Source: Pedobacter sp.
Lineage (GTDB): Bacteria; Bacteroidota; Bacteroidia; Sphingobacteriales; Sphingobacteriaceae
Assembly: GCA_028287885.1 (NCBI GenBank)
Contig: JAQBOT010000356.1
Span: 1 to 6,182, forward strand
Reading direction: 5' to 3'
Length of the DNA stretch: 6,182 nt
The translations under genes and the position numbers were made by a program. Under the pieces are notes generated by a model that did not search any database, was not told where the DNA came from, and was given only the letters and a program-made list of their open reading frames with translations. Numbering within the stretch: the stretch's first letter is position 1; each line of letters opens with the position of its first letter. Shown piece by piece: positions 1 through 4,875 of this stretch.

Positions 1-776
1 TTATGCTCATCGGACTGCAGTTCCCTTCCATCATTAAAGATTTAGGGCCAGAGGGCCTTGCTCCTGCCATCAAATACAGCCAGATCATCACCGGAATCTT
101 AATTATAACACGGCTGGCGAGCACCTACGGCGCTACGCTCTTCACTGTATTTATTAGCCGGTTCATCAAGACTGCCGATAGTAATCCTGGTTGGAAAGCA
201 CCGTTAATATTTGGTTGGGCGGGTATGCGAGGTGTGGTTTCCTTAGCTGCAGCACTGAGTATCCCGGTTACCCTACATTCAGGCGCAGCCTTCCCCCACC
301 GTCCACTTATTTTGTTCATCACCTTCACCGTCATTATAATCACGCTGGTGCTGCAAGGATTAACCCTGCCGGCATTAATCAAATGGGTTGATATGGAAGA
401 CCTCGACTTAACGATCTCCTTTGAGCAGCAACGGCAGATGGTGCGCAAGCAACTTGCAAAAATATCACTTAGTATTTTGAACGTAAAGTACGCCCGGGAG
501 TTGCAAGAAAATGATATGGTGCGCCTGATTAAAGTTCAGATTGAATCCGACATGGAGCTTCTTAAAGACTGGCGCCAAGACGATGCCGGCGACCGCGAAG
601 ATGCTTTTTACCATGAATACCGAACTGTGCGTACAGATCTCATTGAAGCCCAGCGAACGTACCTTTCAAGCTTAAACAAGAATGAGGAAATCAATGACGA
701 TATCGTGCGGCAACAGCTCGCCTTGCTTGACCTGGAAGAAGAGCGAATTCGCAAGCACTCTGAGCGGAGCGAATAG
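1..776 (+). CDS. Na+/H+ antiporter, CPA1 family, C-terminal part (5' end off window)
   Basis: Monovalent cation/proton antiporter of the inner membrane, expected to exchange cytoplasmic Na+ (or K+) for external H+. The frame is open to the left edge. The first ATG (base 3) lies in a hydrophobic context (MLIGLQFPSI) typical of the family interior, so it is probably not the start. Of 257 visible residues, hydrophobic segments lie at about 27-52, 66-90 and 101-127. The second carries the CPA1 signature GWAGMRGVVSLAAALSIP (71-88) with the conserved Arg76. After residue about 130 the protein becomes a charged, helical tail of about 125 residues, rich in Glu, Arg and Gln, presumably cytoplasmic and regulatory. 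It ends in TAG at 774-776. It stands alone on the plus strand and converges on the metal-efflux operon, so it is not co-transcribed with it. The family call is firm; ion preference cannot be read from the sequence. Confidence 0.9.
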   Translation, partial: MLIGLQFPSIIKDLGPEGLAPAIKYSQIITGILIITRLASTYGATLFTVFISRFIKTADSNPGWKAPLIFGWAGMRGVVSLAAALSIPVTLHSGAAFPHRPLILFITFTVIIITLVLQGLTLPALIKWVDMEDLDLTISFEQQRQMVRKQLAKISLSILNVKYARELQENDMVRLIKVQIESDMELLKDWRQDDAGDREDAFYHEYRTVRTDLIEAQRTYLSSLNKNEEINDDIVRQQLALLDLEEERIRKHSERSE

Positions 777-861
777 TTTACGTATCGGCTTTAACGGTGA
801 GGGTTAATCCTTCGCAAACTCCCTCCAATCTATAGAATTCAAACTCCCTATTTGGTGCTTC

Positions 862-885
862 TTGTGGTTTAGAGACCGACCACAA
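862..885. terminator. Inverted repeat, possible terminator hairpin
   Basis: TTGTGGT (862-868) and ACCACAA (879-885) form a perfect 7-bp stem around a 10-base loop. It lies 86 bp past the antiporter stop and could end that transcript or, being symmetrical, transcripts from either side. No run of T follows on either strand, so a classic intrinsic terminator is not shown. A protein-binding palindrome is the alternative. Confidence 0.3.
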
Positions 886-905
886 ATATTTCGCACAAGT
901 TAACA

Positions 906-971
906 ACATCAAACACAGATCATAGACACACCTGCTGTGCGTTTCATGTGGGTTTGATGTGTGTTTGATGT
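906..971. repeat. 12-bp inverted repeat pairing with the tandem array
   Basis: ACATCAAACACA (906-917) is the exact reverse complement of TGTGTTTGATGT (960-971), which spans tandem copy 3 and the start of copy 4. The same left arm also matches the register one unit earlier (949-960) with one mismatch, and one unit later (971-982) with two. A transcript could therefore fold into several hairpins shifted by 11 bases. The intervening 42 bases contain the first tandem copies. Confidence 0.6.
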
Positions 972-980
972 GCGTCTGAT
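937..980. repeat. 11-bp tandem direct repeat, four copies
   Basis: Four contiguous 11-bp units with consensus GTGNGTTTGAT lie at 937-947 (GTGCGTTTCAT), 948-958 (GTGGGTTTGAT), 959-969 (GTGTGTTTGAT) and 970-980 (GTGCGTCTGAT). A decayed fifth unit starts at 981 (GTGCG). Position 4 is the main variable base; copies 1 and 4 each have one further change. The period is close to one helical turn, so one protein per unit would bind the same DNA face. The function is unknown; slippage-generated or dispersed intergenic repeat are equally possible. Confidence 0.8.
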
Positions 981-1047
981 GTGCGCTAGTTTTGAAAGTG
1001 ATTGGAATCGGTTTCGAATACATTGTTAATTCAAAAGAAACATATTA

Positions 1048-1061
1048 TTACCTTCCGGTAA
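1048..1061 (-). terminator. Short hairpin downstream of efflux operon, possible terminator
   Basis: On the minus strand TTACC-GGAA-GGTAA forms a 5-bp stem with a GNRA-type tetraloop, about 120 bases after the second adaptor's stop. It is followed by a T-biased but interrupted stretch (TAATATGTTTCTTTT). This is the best candidate end of the efflux transcript, but the stem is short and AT-rich, so it is weakly supported. Confidence 0.25.
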
Positions 1062-1181
1062 CTTGGAGGATTATAAATTCTTTATCCATTTAGCTGTATT
1101 ATATCCATTCTTTAGTATTCTGCTTTCGCTTAAGATTGCAGCGGTAGCCATGAGTTTGAGTTCGGAATTAGTTGAAAACCA

Positions 1182-2405
1182 TCAATTTTTTGTAGTCGAT
1201 TGATCATTACCGTTTTTGAATATCGCCTCGCTATTTAATAAATAAACGCCAGAGGTGACAATAACATCACCCGCCTTTATACCGGCAACGATTGGAATAA
1301 ATGACGAATTACCTACTGCGGTTTTAACCGCTTGGGGACTAAAGCTTCCGTCGGAATTCCTTAGCCAAACTCTATCACCTCTGCCATCGCTCAAGATGGC
1401 GGAGGCTGGTATGGCTAAGGTCTTCTTGCTGCCACTACTTATGGCTATATAGGCCAACATTCCAGGCTTGATCAATCCATGGGTATTGGCGACACTCACC
1501 CTAACGAGATTTACCTTAGAGGCATCTGATAGTTCAGGATTGACAAACTCCACTTTACCATTGATGGCTTGGTTGCCAAGGTCTGGGAAGTAAAGCGTTA
1601 CCACCCCACCCACTTTGAATTTTCCAGCTTCATTGGCATACAATTGTGCTTCCACCCACAAACTATTTAGGTCCTGTGTTTTCAGAATAGGAGAACCTTC
1701 TGTTACATAATCACCTTCATGAACAGCTATCTCAGTAACAGTTCCATTGACAGTGCTTAATATGTTAATCGTTGAAGAAGTTTTTCCTGAAGCTGCAAGG
1801 TTCGTAATTTGCTTGGCAGAGAGGCCCAATAGTTTTAACTTGTCTTCAGCTGCACTGATTAATTGTCTGTAATCAACATCGGGGTTGTTCAGCACCTTAT
1901 GCTGTTGCCGGGCTAGTAGATATTCTTTCTGAACTTCCTGCAAGTCCTCGCTGTATAAGGCGTATACAGGCTGCCCTATTGCTATTGTCTCTCCGACAGT
2001 TTTCACAAACAATCGTTGTATTCGACCGCCTATCCTGGCACTTAGTTCGGATGTTCTATTTTCATTGCTAGATACCGTTCCAGATACTGTCTTTTCAACG
2101 CCGGTATTTTGTTCCCGTACGGTATCCGTTTGTATGCCCGCCAATTGCATTTGGCTTGCTGTTAGTGTGATCTTGACCAACCCTGGTTTGTTATTACCCG
2201 TGTTTGTGGCAGATTCTACTTTGATGAGTTTCATCCCGCAGATTGGACAATTCCCAGGCTTGTTTTCGTGCACCTGCGGGTGCATTGAGCAGGTGTAGTA
2301 AGCCTTGCTTTGCATGTTTGCCGTTGGTTGTTGCTGGGACTTTTGCTTGCAGGCCATTACACCTGAAAGACAAAAAAGCAGGACTATAATTTTGATCTTG
2401 TTCAT
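1182..2405 (-). CDS. cusB: Second efflux RND periplasmic adaptor (CusB-like) with heavy-metal-binding domain
   Basis: Membrane-fusion protein linking an RND pump to a TolC channel in Cu/Ag efflux; 407 residues, full length. A lipoprotein signal ends in VMAC with Cys19 as the predicted lipidated residue. No acidic run follows it, so a periplasm-facing anchor is expected. Residues 36-62 form the heavy-metal-binding segment (TCSMHPQ ... NCPICGMKL; C39, M41, H42, C53, C56, M58). The adaptor core follows: beta-barrel and first lipoyl half (about 78-155, with ARIGGRIQRLFVK), a short alpha-hairpin (about 153-208), second lipoyl half (212-242, STVNGTVTEIAVHEGDYV), then beta-barrel and membrane-proximal domains to the end. 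The ATG overlaps the stop of the preceding adaptor in ATGA, which implies translational coupling. It is last in the operon. It is clearly related to its neighbour but lacks that protein's His/Met-rich insertion. The family call is firm; the exact metal is inferred from the pump gene. Confidence 0.9.
   Translation of the reverse strand: MNKIKIIVLLFCLSGVMACKQKSQQQPTANMQSKAYYTCSMHPQVHENKPGNCPICGMKLIKVESATNTGNNKPGLVKITLTASQMQLAGIQTDTVREQNTGVEKTVSGTVSSNENRTSELSARIGGRIQRLFVKTVGETIAIGQPVYALYSEDLQEVQKEYLLARQQHKVLNNPDVDYRQLISAAEDKLKLLGLSAKQITNLAASGKTSSTINILSTVNGTVTEIAVHEGDYVTEGSPILKTQDLNSLWVEAQLYANEAGKFKVGGVVTLYFPDLGNQAINGKVEFVNPELSDASKVNLVRVSVANTHGLIKPGMLAYIAISSGSKKTLAIPASAILSDGRGDRVWLRNSDGSFSPQAVKTAVGNSSFIPIVAGIKAGDVIVTSGVYLLNSEAIFKNGNDQSTTKN
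2226..2258. repeat. Copy A of metal-binding-domain DNA similarity
   Basis: This 33-bp stretch encodes, on the minus strand, the PGNCPICGMKL region of the second adaptor. It matches 3470-3502 in the first adaptor at 30 of 33 bases, the three differences being A/G changes. The rest of the two genes is much more diverged, so this patch marks strong constraint or local gene conversion after an older duplication. Confidence 0.7.
2402..2405 (-). promoter_or_regulatory. ATGA stop/start overlap coupling the two adaptors
   Basis: On the minus strand the four bases ATGA contain both the start codon of the second adaptor and the TGA stop of the first. The upstream bases (GAAGAGAA) give only a poor ribosome-binding site, so reinitiation by terminating ribosomes is the likely way the second adaptor is translated, favouring linked amounts of the two proteins. 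Confidence 0.7.
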
Positions 2406-3667
2406 TTCTCTTCAGTTTTGATGAAGCTTTCGCTGTCGGTCAAATAATGCGCATCCGATGCCACGCTATCCCGCAGCGTTAAACCCTTAATAATTTGTAC
2501 CTGATTACCATTAAGCATGCCTGCATTAACTTGGTGTGCCTGGTAAATAGGCCCAACTTTAAGAAAGACAATCTTTCGCTGCCCAAGGTCCAGCAAAGCC
2601 GTTCTTGGTAGCCATAACCCATTTTCGTTACCTGTCTGGATGGTTGCTTTAAGTAAGCTGTTGACCTTCAAGTCGTGATCCATGTTCTCCAGGTAGACGC
2701 GAATACTGGTCGCCTTATCGCCATTCTGCAGTGTTGGCTCGATAAAGTTAACTCGCCCCTTGATTACCTTTCCGGCTAAGTCCGGGAGCATCATTGTGAC
2801 CTCCTGGTTTAATCTTAAGCGCCCAAGGCTGCTGGGGTCAATCTTGATCAGTGCCCAAAGTTTATGCGGGTTGACTACATTAAACAGGTTCTGTCCCTTA
2901 GTAACATACATTCCTTGCTTAATGGATAGCGGTAAATTGCTTGTGAAATCTGATGATTGCTGCACAGTGGTTGTTACTCCCATTTCTGTATGTGGCATAT
3001 CGTGCACATGCCCCGTATATGGGCTGTAAACTGGAAGGCTGTAAAATGCTTTACCAGTTTTCAGTACTTCGCTAACCTGAGATGCCGTCATCCCCAGTAA
3101 AAGTAATTTCTGCTTTGCAGCACTGACCAGTTCCAGTTCGTTTGCTGAGTTCTTGCTGAGAAAGATCAAATCTTGTTGTGCAGTGACCATCTCCGGACTA
3201 TACATATCAAAAATACGCTGCCCTGCATGAATCTGTTGAAAAGCATATTTGATGTAGAGTTTCTCGATACGGCCTGTAACCCGGGAAGCGATGTTGTTGT
3301 ACGTACGAGTATCAAAGTCGATGTATCCTTCCCCGGTGATTGTTGTCGCTATTTCTTTCGCTTGCGGAGTGATCGCCTTGATATCTGAGATAACATCGGA
3401 GTTGACAGGTTGCAGGACTGTACTAAGGCTGATACCAATCTCTTTACTCCCTTCAGCAGACTTTTTTACGAGTTTCATCCCGCAAATTGGACAGTTCCCG
3501 GGATGATCTTCCACGATCTGCGGATGCATCGGGCAGGTATATTTCACTTCACTTTGCACCTGTACCTTATCGGGCAAAGGTTTGGGGTTTGAACAGGCTG
3601 TAACAAACAGGAGCGCCGTGAAACCAGCGATGAGCAGAAACTTACTGCTTTTCATTTTCTTTTTCAT
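2402..3667 (-). CDS. cusB: First efflux RND periplasmic adaptor (CusB-like) with heavy-metal-binding domain and His/Met insertion
   Basis: Periplasmic adaptor of a Cu(I)/Ag(I) RND efflux pump; 421 residues, complete. The signal peptide ends in VTAC, making Cys25 the predicted lipidated residue; SNPKP follows, without acidic surface-export residues. Residues 43-69 are the metal-binding segment (TCPMHPQ ... NCPICGMKL; C45, M47, H48, C59, C62, M64). The core reads barrel/lipoyl (about 103-155, with SRVTGRIEKLYIK), helical hairpin (about 157-205), second lipoyl half (211-265), then barrel and membrane-proximal domains. The second lipoyl half is enlarged by about 30 residues containing HVHDMPHTEM (220-229), absent from the second adaptor and a possible extra copper site. 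The start overlaps the outer-membrane-factor gene by 26 bp. An in-frame ATG four codons later (3655) is an alternative start that keeps the signal peptide. AGG about 8 bases upstream mildly favours 3667. Confidence 0.9.
   Translation of the reverse strand: MKKKMKSSKFLLIAGFTALLFVTACSNPKPLPDKVQVQSEVKYTCPMHPQIVEDHPGNCPICGMKLVKKSAEGSKEIGISLSTVLQPVNSDVISDIKAITPQAKEIATTITGEGYIDFDTRTYNNIASRVTGRIEKLYIKYAFQQIHAGQRIFDMYSPEMVTAQQDLIFLSKNSANELELVSAAKQKLLLLGMTASQVSEVLKTGKAFYSLPVYSPYTGHVHDMPHTEMGVTTTVQQSSDFTSNLPLSIKQGMYVTKGQNLFNVVNPHKLWALIKIDPSSLGRLRLNQEVTMMLPDLAGKVIKGRVNFIEPTLQNGDKATSIRVYLENMDHDLKVNSLLKATIQTGNENGLWLPRTALLDLGQRKIVFLKVGPIYQAHQVNAGMLNGNQVQIIKGLTLRDSVASDAHYLTDSESFIKTEEK
3470..3502. repeat. 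Copy B of metal-binding-domain DNA similarity
   Basis: Partner of 2226-2258 (30 of 33 bases identical), in direct orientation 1,244 bp away. It encodes the NCPICGMKL part of the first adaptor's metal-binding domain. Confidence 0.7.
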
Positions 3668-4871
3668 AAGCTACCTGTAATGTTAATATTTCCTGTAAGC
3701 GGTCCAGGGCCGTCATTCTTGCATTCTGTAAGCTTTTGATGGCCTCCAACACGGTAGGCAGGTCCCCGGTATTTTGATCATAAGCCAATAATGCTGTCTT
3801 ATAGCTATTTTGCAAAGCAGGTATGATGTTCCGGTTATGATTGTTTAACTGTTTCTTTTTGCTTCCGATATCGGTTCGCAATGTGACCAATTGGCCCTGA
3901 GCAAGGTTCAGTATATCCAATTTGTTTTTTTGCAGCTCTTCAAGTTCATACTGTATTCCTTTTAGATTGGCTTTGTATTCTTTGGAGGCCCATGGAACAA
4001 TAGGTATCGTGACTGAACCCATCAAAACATACTGATTGGCCATGCCGCCATAACTTTGCATGTGGGCTGCCGTAATCCCGAAATCAAACTTGCGTTTCGA
4101 CAATTCCACCTGCGCATTGAGTTGTTGTAATTCGATGTTTCGGCTAAGGGCTTTGATATCACTTCGGGAATCTGACAGCGATAAGGTATCAACAATAGCC
4201 ATTTCGTAATTTTTCAGAACGATGTTCGTATCTATCATAAATGTTTGCTGCTGATCCCTGTTCATCAATGTATTAAGCATGATGGTTTTTTGACTTACTT
4301 CATTTTGCAGCTGTTCCTTCGTATTGTCTAGTTCGAACCGCTCAGCTTTGGCTTTATAGATATTTGGCAGTTGTTCTTTACCGTACGTAAGGCGGATGTT
4401 TGCGTCTTGCAGAATATAATCAAGAAGGCTTTGCATGTTTTGCAGAACCTTCATCTTTCTTTCAAGTACAACCCGTTCATAGTAATATTGCTTGGCCTGA
4501 GCAATGAGCTGGTTTTTCATATAGCCTTTATTAGCTGCTGTCACTTTAGACATTCCTTTTAAATAAGCCTCTTTTGCACGCAGTTTAGCAGGATTGGTAA
4601 ACATCTGCTCGAACTGGAGCATCAAAGAACCGCCGTTCGGCCTCAGCGTATAAGGCGTTTGATACTGCCCTGCGCTAATTTTGGGTGCATCTAAGTTCTT
4701 TGCGCCGTTAGCATAGGCATCCTGTGCCGCAATCTTCGAATTGTAAGCCTCTAAGGCGGGATTATTGGCTACAAGGGTAAGTACGCTGTCTAACGACAAG
4801 GTTTGCCCTGTTGCCCTTGTTATGCTAAAGCAAGCAATGAGTACTGCTATATATTTCAACTTCGATTTCAT
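3642..4871 (-). CDS. TolC-family outer-membrane efflux factor (CusC-like)
   Basis: Outer-membrane channel through which the tripartite pump expels metal; expected to work as a trimer with a beta-barrel and a long periplasmic helical tunnel. It has 409 residues, somewhat shorter than E. coli TolC or CusC. The N-terminus (KLKYIAVLIACFSITRATGQ) is a signal peptide, with likely type I cleavage near TG22/Q23; LIAC (11-14) also fits a lipobox, so lipidation as in CusC cannot be excluded. Two outer-membrane-factor repeats are visible. Each has a strand region followed by a P...K...A...KG turn: 64-106 (ISAGQYQ ... FTNPAKLRAKEAYLKG) and 265-305 (ITAAHMQ ... VPWASKEYKANLKG). Long, Gln/Leu-rich amphipathic helices follow each. 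Methionines cluster near the strand segments (84, 90; 271, 277, 284). The gene lies 4 bp after the pump gene and its end overlaps the first adaptor. AAGGA about 10 bases upstream of the ATG is a plausible ribosome-binding site. Confidence 0.88.
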   Translation of the reverse strand: MKSKLKYIAVLIACFSITRATGQTLSLDSVLTLVANNPALEAYNSKIAAQDAYANGAKNLDAPKISAGQYQTPYTLRPNGGSLMLQFEQMFTNPAKLRAKEAYLKGMSKVTAANKGYMKNQLIAQAKQYYYERVVLERKMKVLQNMQSLLDYILQDANIRLTYGKEQLPNIYKAKAERFELDNTKEQLQNEVSQKTIMLNTLMNRDQQQTFMIDTNIVLKNYEMAIVDTLSLSDSRSDIKALSRNIELQQLNAQVELSKRKFDFGITAAHMQSYGGMANQYVLMGSVTIPIVPWASKEYKANLKGIQYELEELQKNKLDILNLAQGQLVTLRTDIGSKKKQLNNHNRNIIPALQNSYKTALLAYDQNTGDLPTVLEAIKSLQNARMTALDRLQEILTLQVAYEKENEKQ

Positions 4872-4875
4872 AGAT

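Larger units (their letters stand above)
777..1181. other. Intergenic region between convergent units
   Basis: This 405-bp gap separates the 3' ends of the antiporter gene and the efflux operon. It holds two weak hairpins, a tandem 11-bp repeat and an inverted repeat, each listed separately. It also has a pair of 10-bp direct repeats, CAAACTCCCT, at 815-824 and 840-849 (25-bp spacing), and a short stem TTAAC/GTTAA at 791-807. A minus-strand open frame of 81 codons (778-1023) spans most of it, but its central His/Thr-rich part is just the tandem repeat translated. I see no tRNA or other RNA gene and no transposase remnant. Confidence 0.75.

Noticed and set aside
125..448. Minus-strand open frame of 107 codons over the antiporter gene
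   Set aside because: It lies fully antisense to a clear CPA1 antiporter reading frame with its family signature and shows no protein family features of its own.
815..849. Pair of 10-bp direct repeats CAAACTCCCT considered as attachment-site or insertion scars
   Set aside because: They are short, with no integrase, transposase or tRNA gene nearby; 25-bp spacing leaves nothing between them.
937..990. Tandem repeats considered as a CRISPR array
   Set aside because: The units are 11 bp and contiguous, with no unique spacers and no cas genes in the window.
778..1023. Minus-strand open frame of 81 codons filling most of the intergenic gap
   Set aside because: Its His/Thr-rich middle (HQTHIKHTSNPHETH) is the 11-bp tandem repeat read through, there is no recognisable ribosome-binding site, no recognisable domain, and it abuts the antiporter stop by chance. 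Conservation in relatives would be needed to revive it.
1071..1181. 36-codon open stretch in frame after the TGA of the second adaptor, including a 26-residue ATG-started peptide (1071-1151)
   Set aside because: A run of this length without a stop is not unlikely by chance, the adaptor already has family length at the TGA, no start signal is visible, and the peptide is not recognisable.
2065..3592. Several plus-strand frames of 60-89 codons across the adaptor genes, two sharing FIPQIGQFPG
   Set aside because: They are antisense shadows; the shared peptide merely reflects the conserved metal-binding-domain DNA on the other strand.
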